From GCA-2689995 sp964529325 (GTDB lineage: Bacteria; Fidelibacterota; Marinisomatia; SCGC-AAA003-L08; GCA-2689995), in contig CAZGWH010000004.1 of assembly GCA_964529325.1 (NCBI GenBank), positions 1-64,000 on the forward strand: DNA of 64,000 bases, in the 5' to 3' direction. The notes beneath the pieces are model-generated. The model saw only the letters and a program-made list of their open reading frames with translations. It did no database searches and had not been told where the DNA came from. The first letter of the stretch is position 1. Each line of letters begins with the position of its first letter. Made by a program: the position numbers and the translations under genes. Positions 55,093-64,000 of this stretch are shown here, one piece after another.

Positions 55093-58000
55093 ATGAAAAA
55101 AACATTTTACATTTTACTTATTTCTTTATTTTCAATTGGTAGTCTTTATTCTGCTGATTTAAACTCAAATGAAACAAATTCGCAAGAACCTGATATTAAT
55201 ATACCATTAAATGCAACAGGGAGTAAACCTACTGACCCATTATTTGATAGAGCTCGTGGATATTTAACAAAAGGTAAATTCCAATCTGCTATTGGAAATT
55301 ATGGTACTTTTATTGACTGGGATCATAATCCAAGTGGTTTGTGGGGTGATTATCAATATTTTCCAGCACTCGGATTTTTATTTGGTGTTCCTGGAACGCA
55401 TTATGCTCATCGATTAACAAATAATCCTTTTTCAGATATAACAACTGATTGGTATATCGTATCTTCAGCAATTGTTGGAGGAAATCTTTACAATGTTTAT
55501 AAATCTTCATTAGCTTATGATTTATGGATTGACGGTTCTGTCACTAATTTTGAAGGTGTATTGTTTGATTTAAGCACTGAAAATGAAACTCCTGTATTTA
55601 CACCACTTGCAGAGAATTGCTTTGAGTCTGATATAACATCTGGTAATTTGTTCAATGGCTCACATCAATGGGTAATTTGTTCAGAAGAACAAGCATTGTA
55701 TATTTCTGTAGATGAAGATGAAGATTTAAATTTATCATCATCAAAAGTAGGATTTATTCATCCGTGGGCTAAAAGACCTGCATTTAAAAAACGAGAACTA
55801 ACTTCACCTTATAAAGATGAATATGAATATGGTGCTGATGGTGACGCTTGGACCGCTGATGATGAATATGCTTATTACGGGGCTAATGTTGCAGAATCAT
55901 GGTTTAAAGGTGAAGATTTTACCGATTGGCAACCAACATGGGGTGCAAGAGGAACGACACATGGAAGTAATGTTACTTCTGGAGATATTTATGGTGGTGA
56001 ATATACAAGCCCTGATGATACATACCCTATGCTTGCAACAAGTACTTTACCAGAAACTTGGCCTACAAATGTAGAAACGGGGCAACCAAATTGGCCAGGA
56101 TGGTATGCTGAAGTTACACAAGAAGGTTCTGATGGTGGGCTTGATGGTGCAGGTGCAACAGCAACAGTTGGTACTTTTATTTCCGATGAAGATGTATATA
56201 TGGAATTTGATGATAGATGGGCTCATCGTGGAAACCCAATAGAATTAGGTGATGAATATGAAAATATGGGTTACCCAATGGGTATTAAAGTAAAAGCAAT
56301 GGCACATTCTTATGGAGTTGCATTTGCTGAGGATGTTGCATTTGTTACAGTAAAAGTTAGAAATGAAAGCGGTGATTATGTAGATGAAAATGGTGTTTTT
56401 CATGAAGGAATGACTATGCCTGATGGAAGTAAAATTAATGATGGTGCAGGATTTAATTATAAAAATGCATCTGTTGGTTTTTATTTTGATGTTGATTCAT
56501 ATAGTGCAAATGCAGATGGTAGTTATGGTGGTAGAACTAATGATGATGATATGATGGGGTTTGATAAAGATTTTAGATTTGCATATATATACGATTTAGA
56601 TGATAATAGTTCAGGTGCAACTAATTTAGCATTTTCTGCTGTAAAATTATTGGATACACCAATGTCTTCTGGTTATGTTGATCTTGATGGTGATAATAAT
56701 CCTGATATTTTTCCTGGTGATACATTAGGAATGACGGATTGGCATCATTTTGATTGGTATGCTCGTCCGGGTGTTGTTTCAGCCGAAAGTAATTCTTCTG
56801 GTTGTTATGCTGGATCTGAAGGATGTCCCGTATCAAAGAATAAAGAAGAAATACAATTTAAGTTAATGACTGGTGATACAACAAATTTAACAAATGAAGA
56901 AATGGATAATTATTTCCACACCGCAGATATGGATGTCGATGATCATGATTTTTTAAATCCACATTTTGATTCGATGGAAGGATTATTAGCAAAATATGAT
57001 GAAGGTTTAGACTGTGTTTTAATGATGAGTTGTGGACCGTTTAATTTAGAAGTTGGTGAAGAAATCTTTTTCTCATTTGCTGTAATTATGGGACAAAATT
57101 TAGAAGATCTACGAAATAATGCTACAATGGCTCAATTAATGTATGATGAATCATATCAAGGGTTTTCACCTCCTGCTACACCAGAAGTATATGCGGTGGC
57201 TGAACATGAAAAAATTACATTATATTGGGATGATTCAGCAGAACATTCAAAGGATAGAATTACGGATTATCCAGACTTTGAAGGGTATCGTATTTATAAA
57301 AGTAAAGACGGTGGTGATACATGGGGCGATGATGCATTTGATATGATTTTTGATAATGAAGGTATTCATGTTGGTTGGAGACCAATTGCTCAATATGATT
57401 TAACTGATGTTGAGGATCAGGATAAATTCGGTGAAGAAATAAGTGGACCTGACCCACTTGCACCATGGTTTGACTTAGGTTCAAATAGTGGAATTACTCA
57501 TTCATTTATAGATGAAGATGTAGATGATGGAATTCAATATACCTATGCGGTCACTTCTTATGATATGGGTGTTGATGCTGATTATGAAGTGGTGTGGAGT
57601 TACCTCTCAGACACATTAATAATTGATACTTCTTTTACTTATGTCGAACAGCAAATTCCAGATGAGGTAGATTGCTTATTAGATTTAGGTGGTGGTATGA
57701 CTTGGCCAAATGGTACCTTTACGAATTTAGATGACATAAATTTATACTGCTCAGATTTGCCAAGTGCACAATGTGATATTTGTGATACTACACAATCTCA
57801 TCTTGGAAATGTTGAAATAATGCAAATAGACTCGACAGAGGCTCAGTTTGATTTCTATGTAGCAGATACTATATATAATGATGGTACAAATGGACAGCCA
57901 AATACAAATCCAGATCATTGGGCAAGCCNNNNNNNNNNNNNNNNNNNNNNNNNNNNNNNNNNNNNNNNNNNNNNNNNNNNNNNNNNNNNNNNNNNNNNNN

Positions 58001-59672
58001 NNNNNNNNNNNNNNNNNNNNNNNNNNNNTATAATGATGGTACAAATGGACAGCCAAATACAAATCCAGATCATTGGGCAAGCCCTCATGGATTGATGAGT
58101 CTAGAGTCTTCTAAAGGGACTAGCTTTAGAGATAAAAATTATGTTGAGGTGACACCAGGATTTAAACCGATTAATGTTGAATATCCTGAACCTGAAAATG
58201 GCGAAGACCCGTTTACTCCTTTAAATGCTTTTGGTAATGGTGAAAGAGTTTATACAATTGTAAATGAGGAAAATCATGCTTATGAGGCGGATGGAGGATT
58301 GAATGATAAATTATTTTTATATACAATTTCTGCTGATAACGATGCAAAATCATATCAAAATTTAAATTTAAAAGACCCCGCATTATTTGTTTATGAAGTT
58401 GAAAATGAAGGTGCTACTTTTTCACCTGTTGATTTACAAAATAACTCTATTTTTAAATATCAACTATTATTAGATACACTTGATGATAATACTGTAGATA
58501 CAACAAAAATAACTGATGAATGGGGTAATCCTCTATTATCTGGTGCTGATTCTATTTTAGTATATCCAGCAACTATTATTAATGATGTTGATGAAACTTA
58601 TGGGGAGATTCAATTTTCCCAACCACGGTATTTATTAATTAATCATAAAATTGAAAATAAAGGGAATATGGATTATGATGAAAATTGGTCTGATTTCCAT
58701 AATGGGTTAATGGTGAAATTCGGAAATCCTTATAGTAACTTTGAATTTCCTGAACAAAATAAAATTTCAAATATAGATTTTGATATTACAAATGAAGATG
58801 AATGTATAAATGTAAAATTAACCACATATAATAAAATTGAAAAATTTTATAATTATGAAATAAACTTTGGAGAAACATCACCTGCATATTCAGCCACAGG
58901 TCCTTGGGAAAATTTTACAATTGAAACTGATGCTGGAGCCGAAATTGTAGGACAAGCTGCAATTTGCGAGTCTGAGTTAAATTTACAAACATGGGAATTT
59001 CCGTTTAAAATTATAAATACTACAACAGGAAATGAAGTTATTTTAGTTTCAGCAAATACAGAATATATTAGAGGTGAAGAAATCTCTTTCTTTGAAGTTG
59101 GAGTTACTGATACAGAATTTTATTATCATCAAAATGAAGAATGTTCTCAGTTTGCATATAAGACATTTAAGTTTAATTTAGACTTATTCCTATTACCGAA
59201 TAGTCATCCTCAATGTCCATATGATAGTCCATGTTGTATACCTGCTGATGGTATAGTTGAAGAACCTTGGAAGGATGGAGATAAAATTTCAATTGAAACA
59301 GCAAAAGCATATCTTGATGGTGACTCATGGTTGTTGGATATGTCTCAATTTGCAAGTTCAAGAAATGTAAGTCAATCAGATTTAGAAAAAATAAAAGTGG
59401 TACCAAATCCATATATTGTACAGTCTGGAATGGATGAAACAAAACAATCTAAACGAATGGCTTTTACAAAACTTCCTGAAAAATGTACGATTAAAATTTA
59501 TACCTTAACTGGAGAGCATATTAGAACATTAGAGCATAATGATTCTTTTACTTCTTCAGAATTTTGGGATTTACGAACTTCAAATAATCAAGAAATAGCA
59601 CCTGGACTCTATGTTTATACTGTAGAAGCTCAAGGTAAAAAACATATCAGTAAATTTGCTGTTATCAGATAG
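55093..59672 (+). CDS. Large secreted protein with C-terminal sorting domain, interrupted by an assembly gap
   Basis: The gene is cut by 100 N at 57929-58028. The 55 bases before and after the gap are identical; collapsing them gives one open frame of 1474 residues (945 codons and one base before, 529 codons and two bases after). The signal peptide is MKKTFYILLISLFSIGSLYS. The protein is acidic with many calcium-loop-like stretches and a fibronectin-III-like unit at about 693-820 (PEVYAVAEHEKITLYWDDS). The last 90 residues (VVPNPYIVQSGMD to ISKFAVIR) are a type IX-like sorting domain of the PNPY type. It lies 9 bases after the TonB-receptor gene and 9 before a PorV-like gene, so it is probably exported and handled with them. 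Confidence 0.82.
57874..58083. other. Assembly gap (100 N) flanked by an identical 55-bp overlap
   Basis: Bases 57874-57928 and 58029-58083 are the same 55 bases, starting TATAATGATGGTACAAATGG. The gap between them is a 100-N spacer. This is the pattern left when two contigs sharing a k-mer-sized end are scaffolded without merging. Removing the N run and one copy keeps the reading frame open through the joint, giving WASPHG across it. A real tandem repeat of unknown length cannot be fully excluded. Confidence 0.85.
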
Positions 59673-59681
59673 GGATTATAA

Positions 59682-60707
59682 ATGAAAAAAATGTTAAATT
59701 TAAATTTTATTTTATTAATTAGCTTTGCTTTAGCTGGTAACCCTGAACAACCTGATACGGTTACAAAGGAAGCGACAGCAGGATTTAATTTTTTAAAATT
59801 AGAAACAGGAATTAGAGCAATAGGGATGGCGGGAGCACAAGTTGCCGCAGGTCAAGGTGTCGAGGCAATTCCATATAACCCTGCAAGTATATCATCAATT
59901 ACTAGAAGCGATGCATACTTAAGTAAAGCAAGCCTTTATTCTGTTGATATTAATCATCACATTATTGCATTTGCTCAAAAAGTAACACCAAGTGATTATA
60001 TTGGTGGACATTTAATGTTTTTAGACTCTGGTGAAATGGAAGAAACAACAACTGAAGACTCAGATGGTACCGGTGGATATTTTAGACTTTATGATTTTGC
60101 ATTAAGTATTACCTACGCAAAAAGAATGACAGATCGATTGAATTTAGGTGTAACTATGAAATATGTAAGAGAATCTTATGTGAATATTTCTGCAGGGGCA
60201 CAGGCAATAGCTATTGATATTGGATCAATTTTTGATACGGGGTTATGGGGAATGATTTTAGGAATGTCTGTTTCTAATTTTGGACCTGAGTTACAATATC
60301 ATGGAGATGCATTAGAAATTGGAAAAAATGAAATTACAGATGCACCTGAACAGTCAGTCACAAATTCTTGGCCACTACCATTAACTTTTAGAATGGGTAT
60401 TAAAACAGATATAATTGGAAAAGATAGTTATTATGTTAAAGATCCTATTCACAAACTTACATTTGCATTAGACGGTGTTGACCCCGTTGATAATTTATTA
60501 ATGGGTAATATTGGTTTAGAATATGCGTGGAATCAATTAGCATTTGTAAGAACAGGGTATCATATTAATCATGATACTGCAGGCTTAGCTTTTGGGTCTG
60601 GTGTTAAATTAAATTTATCAGGTATAATTCTTAATTTGGATTATGCATTTGTTAATTATGGTGATTTAAATTCTACTCATCAATTTGGTATGAATTTTAA
60701 ATTTTAA
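59682..60707 (+). CDS. PorV/PorQ-family outer-membrane protein
   Basis: The protein has 341 residues with signal peptide MKKMLNLNFILLISFALAG. The family start GFNFLKLETGIRAIGMAGAQ and VEAIPYNPASIS are characteristic of PorV/PorQ-type beta-barrels, and the protein ends in an aromatic-alternating strand, FGMNFKF. PorV shuttles sorting-domain cargo of the type IX system and holds it at the cell surface. Its place right after a sorting-domain protein suggests a dedicated shuttle for that cargo. No other type IX component is in the window. Confidence 0.88.
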   Translation: MKKMLNLNFILLISFALAGNPEQPDTVTKEATAGFNFLKLETGIRAIGMAGAQVAAGQGVEAIPYNPASISSITRSDAYLSKASLYSVDINHHIIAFAQKVTPSDYIGGHLMFLDSGEMEETTTEDSDGTGGYFRLYDFALSITYAKRMTDRLNLGVTMKYVRESYVNISAGAQAIAIDIGSIFDTGLWGMILGMSVSNFGPELQYHGDALEIGKNEITDAPEQSVTNSWPLPLTFRMGIKTDIIGKDSYYVKDPIHKLTFALDGVDPVDNLLMGNIGLEYAWNQLAFVRTGYHINHDTAGLAFGSGVKLNLSGIILNLDYAFVNYGDLNSTHQFGMNFKF

Positions 60708-60729
60708 AATAAAATAAAAAGGAGTTAGT

Positions 60730-62946
60730 ATGAAAAAAATACTTTTATTTGCATTAATACCTTTGTTGGGATTATTACCAGCAAAAGTAAAAAAGACGAA
60801 TAAATTATCGGCTAGGGCTTTAGGAATAGAACAAACGAGTCCAGCTTTAAACACAAGTAGATATGAGACGAGTGTTTATTTTAGAGATTTTGAGGGTGAT
60901 GTTGGAGATTGGATTCCAGATGGTGGTTGGAATCATAGTGATCAGAATTCAAGTTCACCAGTACATAGTTTTAATTCTCCTAATGATGAAACAACTGATG
61001 GAGAAGGTGCCCCATTAGATTCAGCAAGAGCATTTTGGAATATGTTATCACCAGATATTGAAATTCCAGAAATTGCAGATACTGATGATATCTACTTTAA
61101 ATTTGATTTAAGATGTGATATGCCTGATTGGGATGGTGATGCAGATGCAAATGGATATTTAGATGATTACTATGGAGTATCTGTAAGAGAAATTTCGGCA
61201 GTTTGGCATTCATCTAGTTTTAATACTGGTAATGGTACAAATAACTATTGGGCAGGAGATGAAGAAGTAGGTGGTTATTTAAATAGCTGGATTCAGTATT
61301 TAGATACTCCTGAAATTGCTGTACCTGCAGAAGGTGCAGTATTAGATGCAGATATGTATTGGTTTATTGAATCCCCAGCAGGAGCTGTAGGTGCTGTTGC
61401 AGATTGGCCTGAGTTAGATGGTTGGGATCAAGCTTCTGTATTAATTTCAAATGATGGTGGTGAAACTTTTAACCCATTAACCTCTGCAAATGGTTATGAT
61501 TTTGATTGCGGTTATGGTGGTGCGTGGAATGGTTTAGGTTGTGTTCCAGGTTGGGCAGGTGAATCTGACTGGCATAATGAAACTTTCAATTTATCAGAAT
61601 TTGCGAATCAAAATATTATTGTACGATTTGCATTTTTATCTGATCCATGTTATGCAACTTCAGATCCTGAATGTACAGGTGGTACTTACCCCGAATCTGG
61701 TTTTCAAGTAGATAATATTGTTGTTAGATCTGGCGGTGATATGTTATTCTCTGATGATGCTGATGGTGAACAAGGTATGATGGCTTCTGGTTTTGGAAGC
61801 TGGAGTGATGTATTTTATGATTATTGTGATGTGGATAGACCTGGAACTATGGAGTGGCAAACATATGAGCCAGGGTTAGCATTTAATGGTAATGTGATGA
61901 TGGATTTATCTGATTTTCAAGGAAAGACAGTTCGATTTAAGTTTGAAACTCGATATGATGATGATGATTATAATCCAACACCAGGTCAAGGTACTGGTTT
62001 ATGGATAGATGATTTTGGAATATATGTAAATACAATGTATTCAGCTCCAACTGGATTAACCGCTGATGGATTGGATGCAAGTGCATTAATTACTTGGGAT
62101 GCAGTTGACAGTATTGCGGGTGTAACTTATAATGTATTTCAAAATGATGTGATTATAGGAACTGGTGTTTCAACAAATTCATACAATGCAACAGGATTGT
62201 CAAATAATTCTGAATATAGTTTTAGTGTTTCATGGGTACATCCAAGTGGTGAAGAAAGTACACGTTCAGAAGATGTAACTGTAATTCCTCAATCAGATAC
62301 TGTGGTTGAACTTGGGTATGATGATGGAACTGCTGAAGATGGATTAAATTTTGGTTCTCAGAATTTTACTGCAGTTAAGTTTACGGCTACAGGATTAGTA
62401 TTAAGATATAATTGGTACCAAATGGCAAGTGGAGGAGCATTCCATATAAAAATTTGGGAAGATGTTGAAGGTGAACCAGGCGGAGAAATTTATAGTCGAA
62501 TTGTAAATAATGGCCTTATGGGGTGGAATTCTTATAATATTAATGATGATGATCCAAATTTAGTTGTAACAGGTGATTTTTGGATGGGTATTATGGAATT
62601 TAGTTCTTCAAGTCCATTTGGATTTGATACATCATCAGAAAATAGCACTATTTTAACTAAATCTGGACCGGCTGGAACTTGGGCGCCGATTAGTGATATG
62701 GGTTATAATGGTAATGTGATGATACATGCAATTATTGATGCTGACTCTGCAATTACATGCCCTCCTGGTGATTTGAACTTAGATGGTGTTATTAATGTAG
62801 TTGATATTATTGCTGTTGTAAATAATATTTTAGGAATTATTGAATTAACAGAAGATCAATCATGTTCAGCTGATATGAATGTAGATGGTAGTGTGAATGT
62901 AACAGATATTCTTGCTATTGTTCAAATTATTTTAAGCGGTAACTAA
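60730..62946 (+). CDS. Secreted multidomain protein with C-terminal dockerin-like repeats
   Basis: The protein has 738 residues, with GGAG upstream and signal peptide MKKILLFALIPLLGLLPA. Two MAM/jelly-roll-like beta segments (about 40-430; YFRDFEGDVGDWIPDGGW, LISNDGGETF, GFQVDNIVV) resemble the C-terminal parts of immune-inhibitor A-type proteases, but no protease motif is present. A fibronectin-III-like unit lies at about 440-520, a further beta domain at 530-670, and two dockerin-type calcium loops end the protein (GDLNLDGVINVVDIIAVV, ADMNVDGSVNVTDILAIV). It has no PNPFNP sorting tail, unlike its neighbours; the dockerin may be an alternative way to attach to a cohesin-bearing surface protein. 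Confidence 0.8.
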   Translation: MKKILLFALIPLLGLLPAKVKKTNKLSARALGIEQTSPALNTSRYETSVYFRDFEGDVGDWIPDGGWNHSDQNSSSPVHSFNSPNDETTDGEGAPLDSARAFWNMLSPDIEIPEIADTDDIYFKFDLRCDMPDWDGDADANGYLDDYYGVSVREISAVWHSSSFNTGNGTNNYWAGDEEVGGYLNSWIQYLDTPEIAVPAEGAVLDADMYWFIESPAGAVGAVADWPELDGWDQASVLISNDGGETFNPLTSANGYDFDCGYGGAWNGLGCVPGWAGESDWHNETFNLSEFANQNIIVRFAFLSDPCYATSDPECTGGTYPESGFQVDNIVVRSGGDMLFSDDADGEQGMMASGFGSWSDVFYDYCDVDRPGTMEWQTYEPGLAFNGNVMMDLSDFQGKTVRFKFETRYDDDDYNPTPGQGTGLWIDDFGIYVNTMYSAPTGLTADGLDASALITWDAVDSIAGVTYNVFQNDVIIGTGVSTNSYNATGLSNNSEYSFSVSWVHPSGEESTRSEDVTVIPQSDTVVELGYDDGTAEDGLNFGSQNFTAVKFTATGLVLRYNWYQMASGGAFHIKIWEDVEGEPGGEIYSRIVNNGLMGWNSYNINDDDPNLVVTGDFWMGIMEFSSSSPFGFDTSSENSTILTKSGPAGTWAPISDMGYNGNVMIHAIIDADSAITCPPGDLNLDGVINVVDIIAVVNNILGIIELTEDQSCSADMNVDGSVNVTDILAIVQIILSGN

Positions 62947-62974
62947 TAAAAATAACTCATATTATTGATTTTAT

Positions 62975-63011
62975 GACAAGGTTCCATTTAATTGGAACCT
63001 TGTCTGTTTTA
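62975..63011 (+). terminator. Rho-independent terminator
   Basis: A 12-bp perfect stem, GACAAGGTTCCA / TGGAACCTTGTC (62975-62986 and 62993-63004), with loop TTTAAT is followed by TGTTTTAT. It lies 29 bases after the dockerin-protein stop and probably ends the TonB-receptor transcript. Confidence 0.85.
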
Positions 63012-63028
63012 TACATAAAAAAAGAATA

Positions 63029-64000
63029 ATGATAAAAAATATATATATAATTATACTATTCATATTAAATATTGCTGTTAGCTTTGAATTCGGTGGATGT
63101 GGAACTATAGCTAATGCTGAAAATATTAGAGAATCATCTATTCAGTTTAGAGAATTCTTACAATCTAATAATTTAAATAATAGAGAATTAAAATGGGTTC
63201 CGGTCCAATTTCACATCGTACAACGAGATAATGGAACTGGAGGATTAAATGAAATAATTTTACCAACTATTATTGATGATTTGAATTTTGATTATATAAA
63301 TGCAAATATTAGATTTTATCAATATAGCCCTGTTGATTATATATTAGATTCTGATTATTACACAACCGATAATGATGTGGAAATTAACCAATTAAAATCA
63401 ATTAATAATACAAATAATGTTATTGATATATATGCTGTTGGGTCATTGAATTCCGGTGATAATGCACTTTGTGGTATATCATCTTTTACTTGGTTTGGAA
63501 TACAGGGAATAATAGTTGCTAACGGTTGTTTTAATCGTTTTACAATAAATCATGAAATGGGGCATTATTTTAATTTATTTCATCCTCATGAAACTGCTGA
63601 CGGTGATGAATATGTAAATGGGAATGGTTGCCAATATAGAGGTGATGGCATTTGTGATACTCCAGCTGACCCTAATTTATCATTACCAGGAAATGTTTCT
63701 GGATGTACTTATAATGGAAGTGCTGTAGATCCAACTGGCCAAGCATATGATGATTGTCAGGGATATGCCATTTGTGAATTATATGGTGGACCAGATGTTG
63801 GAAATATTATGTCTTATTCTCCAGATGCATGTGTTGATCACTTTACAGATGAACAGTATGAAAAAGCAGAATATACTTTAATAACAAATAGAGAAGATTA
63901 TATTCAACCACCCAATTTTGTTGAATTTAACATAGTAAATCAAGTGATTATTGATGATGGTGATGGTGATTTAGTCATAAATCCAGGAGAAACTATAGAT
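63029..64000 (+). CDS. Secreted zinc metalloprotease, M43 (cytophagalysin/pappalysin) family, truncated by window end
   Basis: An open frame from ATG 63029 runs 324 codons to the window edge without a stop. The signal peptide is MIKNIYIIILFILNIAVSFE. The metzincin zinc site HEMGHYFNLFH (His175, Glu176, His179, His185) and Met-turn NIMSYSPDAC identify an M43-type protease, with paired cysteines (GCQYRGDGICDTP, DDCQGYAICE) that usually stabilise this fold. It would cut proteins outside the cell. The C-terminal part, beginning IDDGDGDLVINPGETID, looks like the start of a beta domain and is cut off. It starts a new transcript after the terminator at 62975. Confidence 0.9.
   Translation, partial: MIKNIYIIILFILNIAVSFEFGGCGTIANAENIRESSIQFREFLQSNNLNNRELKWVPVQFHIVQRDNGTGGLNEIILPTIIDDLNFDYINANIRFYQYSPVDYILDSDYYTTDNDVEINQLKSINNTNNVIDIYAVGSLNSGDNALCGISSFTWFGIQGIIVANGCFNRFTINHEMGHYFNLFHPHETADGDEYVNGNGCQYRGDGICDTPADPNLSLPGNVSGCTYNGSAVDPTGQAYDDCQGYAICELYGGPDVGNIMSYSPDACVDHFTDEQYEKAEYTLITNREDYIQPPNFVEFNIVNQVIIDDGDGDLVINPGETID

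Noticed and set aside
57751..58080. Separate gene spanning the N run on the minus strand
   Set aside because: It exists only because the frame stays open through N and the duplicated 55 bases; the plus-strand gene explains the sequence.
1..64000. Alternative genetic code with TGA read as an ordinary amino acid
   Set aside because: TGA acts as a true stop in several overlapping genes, for example the glutaredoxin stop at 3376-3378 in an ATGA junction and the MORN stop at 18976-18978. Internal TGA occurs only at the two redox sites.

Overview
The window looks like one scaffold of an AT-rich bacterium of the Fibrobacterota-Chlorobiota-Bacteroidota (FCB) superphylum. Candidatus Marinimicrobia (SAR406) or a close relative is my best guess, made from protein style rather than from any marker gene. 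The clues are secreted proteins ending in a PNPFNP-type C-terminal sorting domain with a terminal KxxxxK-like tail, a PorV-like outer-membrane protein, calcium-loop and GCxDPxAxNYxxxAxxDDGSC cysteine motifs, lipid A acyltransferase and MsbA (an LPS-type outer membrane), class I aldolase with PPi-dependent phosphofructokinase, and split pyruvate:ferredoxin oxidoreductase. No rRNA, tRNA, IS element, prophage or CRISPR array was seen.

Layout. 1-3046: tail of a secreted protein, a terminator, a 361-base gene-free stretch with a large inverted repeat, then a minus-strand operon. In transcription order it is a selenocysteine-containing Bcp peroxiredoxin, a MORN/YwqK-repeat protein, flotillin-like FloA and a small membrane protein. 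3130-7555 (+): glutaredoxin, O-methyltransferase, CoaBC, and a MotA-like protein with two different MotB-like partners. 7535-8905 (-): NfeD. 8988-18586 (+): an unbroken, mostly overlapping envelope-glycan operon (lipid A acyltransferase, TsaC, MsbA, CDP-glycerol-type transferase, IspD/TarI-type, LicC-like, LicD, GT42/GT29-like sialyltransferase, NeuA, NeuB, KdsC-like phosphatase). 18587-20164 (-): a second selenoprotein, a lipoprotein with a UxxC motif, again followed by a MORN/YwqK gene and two tiny membrane proteins. 20236-31347: central metabolism (GDH, PFOR, PPi-PFK, aldolase), a MATE transporter and a dockerin-bearing esterase. 31538-64000 (+): a surface and secretion region with three giant surface proteins (about 18 kb), a lipoprotein, a TonB-dependent receptor, a 1474-aa secreted protein interrupted by an assembly gap, a PorV-like protein, a dockerin-tailed protein and a truncated M43 metalloprotease.

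Main discovery. Two separate genes carry a single in-frame TGA exactly where the redox-active cysteine belongs (2912-2914 and 19931-19933). Both have a plausible bacterial SECIS hairpin just downstream, and both are followed at 4 nt or 1 nt by a paralogous MORN/YwqK-repeat gene that starts with TTG. This suggests a repeated selenoprotein-MORN module, in which expression of the MORN protein may depend on UGA readthrough and therefore on selenium. Conventional annotation would report the first selenoprotein as a broken gene and split the second into two.

Other points of interest: an unusual three-gene stator operon, a nonulosonate plus phosphocholine/glycerol-phosphate glycan operon, a cohesin-like domain near dockerin-bearing proteins, a shared promoter-like element in front of GDH and PFOR, a perfect CRP-type palindrome before the giant-protein operon, and a 100-N gap flanked by an identical 55-bp overlap that can be collapsed to restore one gene.
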